Part shown: piece after piece, positions 54,826 to 63,097 of the stretch
How the letters are laid out: each line of letters begins with the position of its first letter
How positions within the stretch are numbered: position 1 is the stretch's first letter
Origin: Roseiarcus sp963805295
Lineage (GTDB): Bacteria > Pseudomonadota > Alphaproteobacteria > Rhizobiales > Beijerinckiaceae
Length of the DNA: 64,000 bases
Direction: 5' to 3'
NCBI GenBank assembly: GCA_963805295.1
Contig: CAWDTW010000081.1
Span: forward strand, 147,233-211,232
Notes under the pieces: generated by a model
What the model saw: only the letters and a program-made list of their open reading frames with translations
Databases searched by the model: none
Told to the model about the DNA's origin: nothing
Translations under genes and position numbers: made by a program

Positions 54826-55812
54826 GTGGTTATGTTCTGGGTTGGCGTCTTGGCAATTGCCATATTGTTCTACGTCTTGCTCGACGGGTTCGATCTCGGC
54901 GTCGGCATTCTCTTTGGCTTCACGACGCAGCGAACAGAGACGGCGCGAGATGCTGGCCGCGGTCGCGCCGTTGTGGGACGGTAACGAGACTTGGCTGGTG
55001 GTGGCCGGCGTGGTGCTCTGGGGCGCCTTTCCCATCGTCTATGCCACACTGTTTTCTGCCTTCTATCTCCCGCTTCTCCTTATGCTCGCGGGCTTGATCC
55101 TGCGCGGGGCGGCGTTTGAGTTCCGCTACAAGACGGAGCGCCTGCGATGGATCTGGGACTTAAGCTTCGCCGGAGGTTCATTGGTTGCCGCCTTCATGCA
55201 AGGCCTGATGGTCGGAGCCCTTGTTGAGGGGCTGCCGATTTCGAACGCCCAATATGCCGGAGGCGAATTCGGCTGGCTTAGTCCGTTCTCGGCCCTTTGC
55301 GGCATCGGCCTCTGTCTCGGTTACACCCTGCTCGGCGCTTGCTGGCTGGTGCGCAAATGCGCAGATGAGGTCCGCGACGCGGCCTACCGCCTGATTCCCC
55401 TCTGTCGATCGGCCTATTGGTCTTCCTGATTGTGGTCTTCGCCTATGCATTGGTCGAAAATCTCCGGATCATGAGCCGATGGCTCGAACGGCCTTATCTG
55501 TTCGTCTTTCCGGCGATTGGGATTGTTGCGGCAATCGTGCTTGCTGCAAGCGTTCGTCAGCGCCGCGACGGGCCGCCCTACTATATGGTCGTACTCATTT
55601 TCGCCGCGGCCTTCGGCACTCTCGCAATCTCCTTCTGGCCGTACATGATTCCGTTCACGATCACCGTCGAGGACGCCGCGGCGCCGCATTCGAGTCTGGC
55701 CTTCATGTTCTGGGGAGAGGGTCTGTTCGTCTTCCCGCTCATGCTTGTCTACACCGCCGTGAGCTACAGCGTCTTTAGAGGCAAGGCGGGAACGGCGGTA
55801 GACGATTATTAA
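54826..55812 (+). pseudogene. cydB: cytochrome bd-type quinol oxidase subunit II, two compensating frameshifts
   Basis: Three frames together give a complete CydB of ~330 residues. The N-terminus is MFWVGVLAIAILFYVLLDGF plus DLGVGILFGFTT. After a shift near 54935 comes REMLAAVAPLWDGNETWLVV and VVLWGAFPIVYATLFSAFYL. After a second shift near 55400 comes LSIGLLVFLIVVFAYALVEN through AFMFWGEGLFVFPLMLVYTA. The first change adds one base (or drops two), the second drops one (CTCTGTCG for CTCCTGTCG). Without CydB the bd oxidase cannot assemble, so either the complex is dead or these are read errors. Confidence 0.85.
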
Positions 55813-55829
55813 GACGGAAAGGGCTTGTG

Positions 55830-56138
55830 ATGAGCAATTCCCACAGCGTCTTGGATCAGTTGCGGAATGATCGTTCGGATACCCGCCGCCGGCGTTTGCT
55901 GTTCCGGTCCTGGCATCGCGGCACGCAGGAAAGCGATCTCATTCTCGGCAGATTTGCCGATGCCCATCTCGCTGACCTGGACAGCGCGCAACTGGAGCGT
56001 TTCCAAGCCTTGCTCGATTGCTCCGACGCCGATCTGTTCGGCTGGATCATCGAGGGCCTCGCGCCACCGCGACAGCACGACCACGATGTGATGCGCCTGC
56101 TGCGCGAATTTTGCGCCGTGCGTCAGCGCGGACAATGA
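55830..56138 (+). CDS. sdhE: FAD assembly factor SdhE
   Basis: A 102-residue SdhE (YgfY/SDHAF2) protein that promotes covalent flavinylation of the succinate dehydrogenase flavoprotein. Features are RRRLLFRSWHRGTQESDLIL (the RGxxExD motif), LGRFADAHLADLDSAQLERF and DADLFGWIIEG. The ATG at 55830 follows a GTG one codon earlier. Location between cydB and sdhC links it to the sdh genes. Confidence 0.92.
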   Translation: MSNSHSVLDQLRNDRSDTRRRRLLFRSWHRGTQESDLILGRFADAHLADLDSAQLERFQALLDCSDADLFGWIIEGLAPPRQHDHDVMRLLREFCAVRQRGQ

Positions 56139-56179
56139 CCGAAGGGACAAGCTCGAACCGACAAAAACAGGAGCAGCCT

Positions 56180-56563
56180 ATGATGGAACGCCCGATTTCG
56201 CCTTTTATGTTCCCGACTTGGTATCGCTTCCAAATCACCTCGCTGCTGTCGATCCTTCATCGGTTGGCCGGCATTGCTCTGGCGGTCGGCTCGATCCTGC
56301 TGGCGTGGTGGCTCGTCGCCGTGGCGTCGGGCGGTCAATTGTATGCAGCGACGCACGCCTTCATTGCTTCGCCGATCGGGATGCTGCTGTTGTTCGGCTG
56401 GTCGATCGCGTTCTTCTACCACCTCTGCAACGGCGTCCGGCATCTCGCCTGGGACGCCGGCTACGGCTTCGAGATTCGCGACGCGTATCGCAGCGGGTAC
56501 GCGGTCCTCGCCGCGACGGCGGTGCTGACCGTGCTCGCCTGGCTCTATGTGCTCCTGGCCTAG
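56180..56563 (+). CDS. sdhC: succinate dehydrogenase cytochrome b556 subunit
   Basis: A 127-residue membrane anchor with three helices. It contains the quinone-site block SILHRLAGIALAVGSILLAW (Ser and Arg) and the haem-ligand region WSIAFFYHLCNGVRHLAWDA (His). PFMFPTWYRFQITSLL precedes the first helix, as in alphaproteobacterial SdhC. GGAG lies 6 bases before the ATG pair at 56180/56183. It is followed after 9 bases by sdhD. Confidence 0.9.
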   Translation: MMERPISPFMFPTWYRFQITSLLSILHRLAGIALAVGSILLAWWLVAVASGGQLYAATHAFIASPIGMLLLFGWSIAFFYHLCNGVRHLAWDAGYGFEIRDAYRSGYAVLAATAVLTVLAWLYVLLA

Positions 56564-56899
56564 GAGGCTTCGATGGCAAAGGCTCCTTCCTTAGCGAACT
56601 CGACCGCCTTGCGCGATGGCTCCGTGCTCCGGCGAGTCGAGCATCTCGGCAGCGCCCGCAGCGGGCTGTGGGAATGGCGGCTGCAGCGGTTGACGGCGCT
56701 CGCTCTGATCCCGCTCGCGCTCTATTTCGCTGCGTCGATCCTCTGGCTCGCCAAGTCTGATCAGGTGACCGCGGCCGCCTGGCTTGGTTCGCCTGTACCC
56801 GCGCTGCTGGTCATTCTGTTCGTGCTCGCAGGGCTGGCGCACGGGCTGGTCGGGTTGCGCTCGGTTCTCCTCGATTATGTGCACACGCGCGCCTGGCTA

Positions 56900-57957
56900 G
56901 AGCGGAATCCGATCATCCTGTATCGTGCTCATAACCACAGGATTTGAAGTAATTTGTACATTGCGAGGGCTTGAAGATTTCGGCGCAGGTTTCGAGGGCG
57001 CGCATGAGGCCCGCGACGGTCCGTTCGGCGATTTTGCGCAGGAAGGCTTTGAGCTTGGAGAAGGCTTTTTCGATGGGGTTCATATCAGGACTGTAGGCTG
57101 GGAGATATCGCAACTCCGCGCCCGCCGCCTTGATGAGTTGCTCGACCCGCGGCCCCTTGTGAGCCGGGAGATTGTCCATGACGACGACCTCGCCGGGCGA
57201 GAGCGTGGGGACGAGGCATGTCTCCAGCCAATCCTCGAACCGGGCGGCGTTGATCGGTCCGTCGAAAGTCTTTGCCGCTGTCAGGCCGCGAAGGCGAAGG
57301 CCGGCGACCAAAGTCACCGTTTTGTAGTGACTGTGCGGGATGGCCGCCCGCAAGCGGCGCCCGCGCCGGCAACGTCCGCTTTTGCGCGCGAGATTGGTGG
57401 AGGCTCCGGTCTCGTCAATGAAAACGAGTTTCGTCGGATCGAGATCGAGTTGCCCCGCGAACCATTCCCGGCGTCGACTTTGCACGTCCGCGCGTTGTTG
57501 CTCCTCGGCATGCGCCGTTTTTTTTAAAGGTGATCGCGTGACGGTCGAAGAAGCGCCACAGCACGGAGACCGCAAAGCGCTCGCCGCAATTGGCGATCAG
57601 CCGCTCCTGGATCTCGAGCAGCGTCTTGTCCGGGCTGCGCCGGATCAGGCCCAACAGATAGTCGTGATGCGCCTCGATCCGGCCGGAGCGGCGGTCGCCG
57701 CCAGAAGGCGCCGGTGAAATTTCGCCCGTGGTTTGGAACCGCTTCACCCAGCGCACCGCGCTCGCTACGCTCACTTTGAAACGCGCGGCCGCCTGATTGC
57801 GCGACAACCCGCCCAAGACCACCGCCTCAACCACGCGCTCGCGAAGATCGTCGGAAACAGCCATCCCCGCCGCCTCCCTCTCGCGGCGTGAATGATCAAT
57901 CAGAAACTAACTGATTCGGGAATCCCCCAACCGATTCAGTCCGTTCGGATACCGCTC
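56900..57957 (-). mobile_element. IS630-type insertion sequence in sdhD
   Basis: A 1058-bp element flanked by a duplicated TA (56898-56899 and 57958-57959), the hallmark of IS630/Tc1. Its ends are inverted repeats: GAGCGGAATCCGA on the left and the complement of GAGCGGTATCCGA on the right. Confidence 0.93.
56913..57864 (-). CDS. IS630-family transposase in two overlapping frames
   Basis: ORF1 (57864-57415) has the HTH (DLRERVVEAVVLGGLSRNQA, RFKVSVASAVRWVKRF) and reads into a run of eight A residues (57518-57525). ORF2 carries the DDE core: KLVFIDETGASTNLARKSGR, VVVMDNLPAHKGPRVEQLIK, YSPDMNPIEKAFSKLKAFLR. ORF2 is in the +1 frame relative to ORF1. Transcriptional slippage to seven A residues, or a homopolymer read error, would fuse them as ITFKKTAHAEEQQ. 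Confidence 0.88.
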
Positions 57958-58059
57958 TAATCGCGGCCCAGCTCCTCATCCGCGCCGCCGCGATCATTCT
58001 CGGCGGCGCCAGCGTGCTCGCTGTCCTCAAGCTCGTCCTCGGCCGTTAAGGAGACAGCC

Positions 58060-59853
58060 ATGCCCAACGGTTACGACATCATCGACCACTCCTTCGACGT
58101 GGTCGTCCTTGGCGCCGGCGGCGCCGGGCTGCGGGCGACACTCGGCATGGTCGCCGCTGGCCTGAACACTGCCTGCATCACCAAGGTTTTTCCGACTCGC
58201 AGCCACACGGTCGCCGCGCAGGGGGGAATCAGCGCCGCGCTCGGCAACATGGAAAAGGACGATTGGCGTTGGCACATGTTCGACACGGTCAGGGGCTCCG
58301 ACTGGCTCGGGGACCAGGATGCAATCGCATACATGTGCCGCGAGGCGATCCCATCGGTCATCGAGCTCGAGCATGCCGGCGTGCCGTTCAGCCGTACGGA
58401 GGCCGGCATGATCTATCAGCGCCGATTTGGCGGGCACACGACCGAATATGCAAAGGGCGACATGGCTTATCGCGCCTGCGCCGCCGCCGACCGCACCGGC
58501 CACGCAATTCTGCATACGCTCTACCAGCAATGCCTCAAGCACCAGGCGCGCTTCTTTATCGAGTATTTCGCTCTCGACCTGCTGATGGACGAGGATGGCA
58601 GTTGCCGCGGCCTGCTCGCCTGGTGCCTGGAGGACGGCTCGATTCACCGCTTCCGCGCCAACATGACCGTGATCGCAACGGGCGGGTGTGGACGTGTGTA
58701 TCAGTCCTGCACCTCCGCACACACCTGCACCGGCGACGGCAGCGCCATGGCGCTGCGCGCCGGGCTACCGTTGCAGGACATGGAATTCATCCAGTTCCAT
58801 CCCACGGGGGTCTACGGCGTGGGCATTTTGATCACGGAGGGAGCCCGTGGCGAGGGCGGCTATCTGACCAACAGCCAGGGCGAGCGGTTCATGCCCAAAT
58901 ATGCGCCGCGCGAGAAGGACCTGTCCTCGCGCGACGTGGTCAGCCGCGCCGAGGCGGTCGAGATCCGCGAGGGCCGCGGCGTCGGCGAGAAGAAGGATCA
59001 CATTTATCTGCATCTGGAGCACCTGCCCGCGGATGTTCTCGATCAGCGGTTGCCCGGCATCGTGAAAACTGCGCACATTTTCGCGGGCGTCGATGCGCAC
59101 AAGGAGCCGATCCCGGTCATTCCGACCGTGCACTACGTCATGGGCGGCATTCCAACCAACATCAAATGCGAGGTGGTCTCGCCGACCAAGGACAATTCCG
59201 AAGCTGTCGTTCCGGGCCTGATGGCCGTCGGCGAGGCGGCATGCGTCTCCGTGCACGGCGCCAACCGCCTCGGCACCAATAGCCTGCTCGATCTGGTCGT
59301 CTTCGGTCGGGTGGCAGCGCTGCGGGCGGCGGAGATCATCAAGCCGGGGTCGCTCGTACGCGAGGCGACCGGTCGCTCGCAGGAGCGCGCGCTCCAGCGC
59401 TTCGATCGAAGCCGGCACAGCAAGGGCGGCAACAAGCCGGGCGAGGTCCGTCCGCTAATGCAGGAGGCGATGCAATCGAGCTTCGGCGTATTCCGCCGCG
59501 CCGATACGCTGGAGGAGGGCGTGAAGAAGCTGGAGGCGCTCCGCGAGCCACTGGAGCGCGTCACAGTCGACGACGATTCGCTGCTCTGGAATGTCGCACT
59601 AGTTTACGCTCTGGAGCTCGCCAACCTGGCCGATCAAGCAGTCGTGATCGCCTATTCCGCGCGTAACCGAACCAAATCGCGCGGCGCGCATGCGCGCGAG
59701 GACTACCCCAAACGCGACGACGTGAATTGGCTCAAACACACGGTGGCATGGAAGGACGAAGACTGGAAGGTGACCTTCGGCTACCGCCCGGTCCGTCTCG
59801 ACACGCTCTCAAACGAGATCCAAAGCTTTCCGCCCGCCGCGCGCACTCACTAA
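58060..59853 (+). CDS. sdhA: succinate dehydrogenase flavoprotein subunit
   Basis: A 597-residue SdhA that oxidises succinate to fumarate. The FAD fold VVVLGAGGAGLRATLGMVAA, the covalent-FAD histidine in RSHTVAAQGGISAALGN, the substrate-binding HTTEYAKGDMAYRACAAADR, the active-site block QFHPTGVYGVGILITEGARG, and GANRLGTNSLLDLVVFGRVA are all present. The C-terminus (GYRPVRLDTLSNEI, FPPAARTH) is full length; its TAA touches the left end of the IS1380-type element, which separates it from sdhB. Confidence 0.97.
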   Translation: MPNGYDIIDHSFDVVVLGAGGAGLRATLGMVAAGLNTACITKVFPTRSHTVAAQGGISAALGNMEKDDWRWHMFDTVRGSDWLGDQDAIAYMCREAIPSVIELEHAGVPFSRTEAGMIYQRRFGGHTTEYAKGDMAYRACAAADRTGHAILHTLYQQCLKHQARFFIEYFALDLLMDEDGSCRGLLAWCLEDGSIHRFRANMTVIATGGCGRVYQSCTSAHTCTGDGSAMALRAGLPLQDMEFIQFHPTGVYGVGILITEGARGEGGYLTNSQGERFMPKYAPREKDLSSRDVVSRAEAVEIREGRGVGEKKDHIYLHLEHLPADVLDQRLPGIVKTAHIFAGVDAHKEPIPVIPTVHYVMGGIPTNIKCEVVSPTKDNSEAVVPGLMAVGEAACVSVHGANRLGTNSLLDLVVFGRVAALRAAEIIKPGSLVREATGRSQERALQRFDRSRHSKGGNKPGEVRPLMQEAMQSSFGVFRRADTLEEGVKKLEALREPLERVTVDDDSLLWNVALVYALELANLADQAVVIAYSARNRTKSRGAHAREDYPKRDDVNWLKHTVAWKDEDWKVTFGYRPVRLDTLSNEIQSFPPAARTH

Positions 59854-61434
59854 CCCGGATTATGCGCGGCGGGTTGGCGGATGTAGCTTAAATGTCTGAT
59901 ATCACGTAGAATTTGGTTATCGAAGCCGATTCGCGCGATTTCAGTGAGGCCACACCCGCCATGAACGATCGTATGTTGCCATTGCCTGGTCTGTCACCGG
60001 CGAGCGGGAAGCCGGTCGTGGTCAAATTTGATGGCGGTTTGCTTTCGTCGGATGGCGGCGTTCTGGCGTTGCGCGAGGTGGAGCAAGGGCTTCGCCTCGC
60101 CGACCGGCTCGCCGCCTGCATCGTAGACCCCCGCGATCCCGATCAAGTCACGCACAGCTTGGCCGATATCATTCGTTTTCGGCTCCTGATGATCGGCGCC
60201 GGCTACGAGGACGGCAACGACGCCAATTGTCTGCGAAGCGATCCGATGTTCAAGATGGCGCTCGATCTGTCGCCGTCCGATCGGGAACTGTGCTCGCAAT
60301 CGACGATCTCGCGGCTCGAGAATCTGCCCAACGTTCGCGCCTTGCTGCGCATGGGCCGGGCGATGGTCGATCTTTATTGCGAGTCCTTCGGAAAAGTTCC
60401 CAAGCGAATCACGCTCGACATCGACGACACGTTCGACGCGGTGCATGGCGGCCAGCAGTTGCGGTTGTTCAACGCGCATTATGACGAGTATGGCTTTCAG
60501 CCGATCGTCGTGTTCGACGGCGAGGGCCGCTTCATCACCGCCGTCCTTCGGCCCGCCAAACGGCCCGGCGGCAAGGAAATCAAGGCCTTCCTGCGCCGTC
60601 TCGTGCGCGCCATCCGCGCCAACTGGCCCAACACTGAGATCCTGCTGCGGGCCGACAGCCATTACTGCGGCCCCGAGGTTCTCGACTGGTGTCGGGCGAA
60701 CGGCCTCGATTACATCCTCGGCGTTGCGCCAACCGCGACCTTGCGCCGACACATCGAAGTCCTCGAGGCCAGCACGAAGGCTCGCTTCGAGGCCGCGCCA
60801 AGAGACGACAAAATACGCCGCTTCAAGGAGTTCTTCGACGGCGCCAAAAGCTGGAGCCGCGTCGAGCGCATCATCGCCCGCGTCGAGGCTGGCCCCGAAG
60901 GGCCCGACACGCGCTTCATTGTCACCAACCTGAACAAGAGAAACGCTCGCGTGCTCTATGAAGAGGTCTATTGCCGGCGCGGCCAGGCCGAAAACCACAT
61001 CAAATCCTTCAAGACGCATCTGGCGGCGGATCGCACCTCATGCACCAAGGCCACGGCCAATCAGCTTCGGCTGTTCCTGCACGCCGGCGCGTACTGGCTG
61101 ATGTGGGGCCTGCGCGTGTCGATGCCGAAACGTTCGATGTGGCGCGTCGCCCAGTTCGATACGTTGCGCCTGCGCCTCGTCAAGATCGCCGCCCGCGTCG
61201 TCGAGATGAAGACGATGATCCGAGTGCACTTGCCGACCTCCTGCCCCGTGCAGGATATCCTGCGCTTCGCTCTCGGACGCATACCGCGCCTCGTCACCTG
61301 ACAGGCGGGGCTCGAGCGCCCCGAATATTCACAATCGTCCCTTCAACCGCAAACCCTCCCCACCCCAAACTCCGGCTCCAAGCCGGAGCCGACGCGGCGC
61401 GTCCAAACGCAGGTGAAATCCAAAGAAATCACCC
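59854..61434 (+). mobile_element. IS1380-type insertion sequence, copy 2
   Basis: About 1.58 kb, delimited by comparison with copy 1 (CCCGGATTATGC at the left, AATCACC at the right). It begins right after the sdhA stop codon and separates sdhA from sdhB, so it may block read-through into sdhB or supply a new promoter. No target duplication was recognised. Confidence 0.75.
59961..61301 (+). CDS. IS1380-family transposase, copy 2
   Basis: A 446-residue transposase with the same blocks as copy 1 (VKFDGGLLSSDGGVLALREV; ITLDIDDTFDAVHGGQQLRL; ILLRADSHYCGPEVLDWCRA; CRRGQAENHIKSFKTHLAAD). The ATG at 59961 corresponds to the start of copy 1; the frame is open further upstream. Intact and probably active. 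Confidence 0.92.
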   Translation: MNDRMLPLPGLSPASGKPVVVKFDGGLLSSDGGVLALREVEQGLRLADRLAACIVDPRDPDQVTHSLADIIRFRLLMIGAGYEDGNDANCLRSDPMFKMALDLSPSDRELCSQSTISRLENLPNVRALLRMGRAMVDLYCESFGKVPKRITLDIDDTFDAVHGGQQLRLFNAHYDEYGFQPIVVFDGEGRFITAVLRPAKRPGGKEIKAFLRRLVRAIRANWPNTEILLRADSHYCGPEVLDWCRANGLDYILGVAPTATLRRHIEVLEASTKARFEAAPRDDKIRRFKEFFDGAKSWSRVERIIARVEAGPEGPDTRFIVTNLNKRNARVLYEEVYCRRGQAENHIKSFKTHLAADRTSCTKATANQLRLFLHAGAYWLMWGLRVSMPKRSMWRVAQFDTLRLRLVKIAARVVEMKTMIRVHLPTSCPVQDILRFALGRIPRLVT

Positions 61435-61539
61435 AAAAACCCCGCCCACGACGACGGAGCCGCCAAAGCGCTGCATTAAGCGGGCTAGGGCTCTGCCTGC
61501 GCAAATCGCGACGAGTCATCACGGAAGGAGCATTTCGAA

Positions 61540-62319
61540 ATGTCCGAGTTCACGCTTCCTGCGAATTCGAAGGTCGGCGAGGGCAAGCGTTGGCCCGTGC
61601 CAGAGCAGGCCAAGCGCCTCAAGAGCTTCCGCATCTATCGTTGGGATCCGGCGAAGAAAGCCAACCCGACGCTGGATACGTTCGAGATCGATCTTGATCA
61701 TTGCGGACCCATGGTCCTCGACGTCTTGGTCAAGATCAACGACGAGATCGACCCGACGCTGTCGTTCCGGCGCTCTTGCCGAGAAGGCGTGTGCGGCTCG
61801 TGCGCGATGAACATCGACGGCGGCAATCACCTCGCCTGTTTGACCCCGATCGATAGCCTCAAGAAGGGGACGAGCCGGATCACGCCGCTGCCGCACATGC
61901 CGGTTCTGAAAGACCTCATCCCCGACTTGACCGGACTTTACGCGCAGTACGAGCTGGTCGAGCCGTGGTTGCAGTCCGACCAGCCGCCCCCGGACCGCGA
62001 GCGCCCCCAATCGCCTGAGGATCGCGCCAAGCTCGATGGCCTGTGGGAATGCATCCTTTGCTTTTGCTGCTCCACCTCTTGCCCAAGCTACTGGTGGAAT
62101 CCCGACCGCTATCTTGGTCCAGCGATCCTCTTGCAATCGTACCGGTGGCTTGCCGACAGTCGCGATCAGCACACTGGCGAACGCCTCGACCGGCTCGAAG
62201 ACCCGTTCCGCCTCTATCGCTGCCATACGATCATGAACTGCACCAGGACCTGCCCGAAGGGCCTCAACCCGGCGCACGCGATCTCCAAGACCAAGGAAAT
62301 GATGGCGGAGCGCGGCTGA
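61540..62319 (+). CDS. sdhB: succinate dehydrogenase iron-sulfur subunit
   Basis: A 259-residue SdhB with all three clusters: [2Fe-2S] in SCREGVCGSCAMNIDGGNHL AC, [4Fe-4S] in CILCFCCSTSCPSYWW, and [3Fe-4S] with its partner Cys in CHTIMNCTRTCPKGLNPAHA. It carries electrons from SdhA to the quinone site of SdhCD. GAAGGAG lies before the ATG at 61540. It is cut off from the rest of the operon by the IS1380-type element. Confidence 0.96.
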   Translation: MSEFTLPANSKVGEGKRWPVPEQAKRLKSFRIYRWDPAKKANPTLDTFEIDLDHCGPMVLDVLVKINDEIDPTLSFRRSCREGVCGSCAMNIDGGNHLACLTPIDSLKKGTSRITPLPHMPVLKDLIPDLTGLYAQYELVEPWLQSDQPPPDRERPQSPEDRAKLDGLWECILCFCCSTSCPSYWWNPDRYLGPAILLQSYRWLADSRDQHTGERLDRLEDPFRLYRCHTIMNCTRTCPKGLNPAHAISKTKEMMAERG

Positions 62320-62353
62320 GACTGATCGAAGTCATCGTACGAATGGGTTCCAA

Positions 62354-63097
62354 ATGCGCATTGGCCTCTTCATACCCTGTTTCATCGACGCCTTCTTCCC
62401 GGAAGTTGGGGTCGCGACCCTCGAACTTTTGGAGCGCTTCGGCCATGAGGTCGTATATCCGCGCGACCAGACCTGCTGCGGGCAGCCGATGGCCGATACT
62501 GGCTTCAACGCCGAGGCCGCCGCCACGGAAGCGCTGTTCGTGCGCAACTTCTCCGGCTTCGATTACGTCGTGGCGCCAGAGGGCAGCTGCGTCCACTTTG
62601 TGCGCGACATTTTCGATGCGGTCGAGCAGACCGCAGCCGTCACGGAGGTTCGCGCGCGAACCTACGAACTGGTCGAGTTCCTGCACGACATCGAGAAGGC
62701 GGACGCCTTTCCATGGGCGAAGTTCCCGCACCGCGTCGGGCTCCACAACAAATGCGTGTCGCTGCGCCGGCTCAAGCATGCCAAACCGTCCGAGCTCAAT
62801 GAACCGTTCTTCTCCAAGCCGATGGATTTGCTTTCCAAGGTCGAGGGGATCGAGTTCGTCACGCCGGCGCGGCCGGATGAATGTTGCGGCATGGGCGGCA
62901 CATTCGCGGTATTTGACGAGCCCGTATCGGCCAAGATGGGCTACGACAAGGTCCGCGATCACGCGCACGCCGGCGCCGAGTACATCGTCTCGGCCGACAG
63001 CTCATGCCTGATGCATCAGAAAGGCTGCGCCGAGCGCATCGGCGTGCCGATCAAGTTCATCCACATCGCTCAGGTCTTGAATGGAGCCAGCGCATGA
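62354..63097 (+). CDS. lutA: LutA/YkgE-type (Fe-S)-binding subunit of lactate utilisation
   Basis: A 247-residue protein with two cysteine-rich CCG domains: RIGLFIPCFIDAFFPEVGVA with YPRDQTCCGQPMADTGF, and VSLRRLKHAK with TPARPDECCGMGGTFAVFDE. Such proteins form the L-lactate oxidation complex with LutB and LutC. Its stop overlaps the start of the following gene (ATGA). Confidence 0.9.
   Translation: MRIGLFIPCFIDAFFPEVGVATLELLERFGHEVVYPRDQTCCGQPMADTGFNAEAAATEALFVRNFSGFDYVVAPEGSCVHFVRDIFDAVEQTAAVTEVRARTYELVEFLHDIEKADAFPWAKFPHRVGLHNKCVSLRRLKHAKPSELNEPFFSKPMDLLSKVEGIEFVTPARPDECCGMGGTFAVFDEPVSAKMGYDKVRDHAHAGAEYIVSADSSCLMHQKGCAERIGVPIKFIHIAQVLNGASA

Larger units (their letters stand above)
56573..58049 (+). 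pseudogene. sdhD: succinate dehydrogenase anchor subunit, interrupted by an IS630-type element
   Basis: Piece 1 (56573-56899) encodes the N-terminus with GLWEWRLQRLTALALIPLAL and the second helix LAGLAHGLVGLRSVLLDYVH (haem His, quinone-site Asp-Tyr). Piece 2 (57960-58049) encodes the third helix IAAQLLIRAAAIILGGASVL and ends LVLGR. Deleting the element and one TA gives VHTRAWLIAAQLL in frame, 138 residues. As it stands the protein would lack its last helix and carry a foreign tail (ERNPIILYRAHNHRI). Confidence 0.92.
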
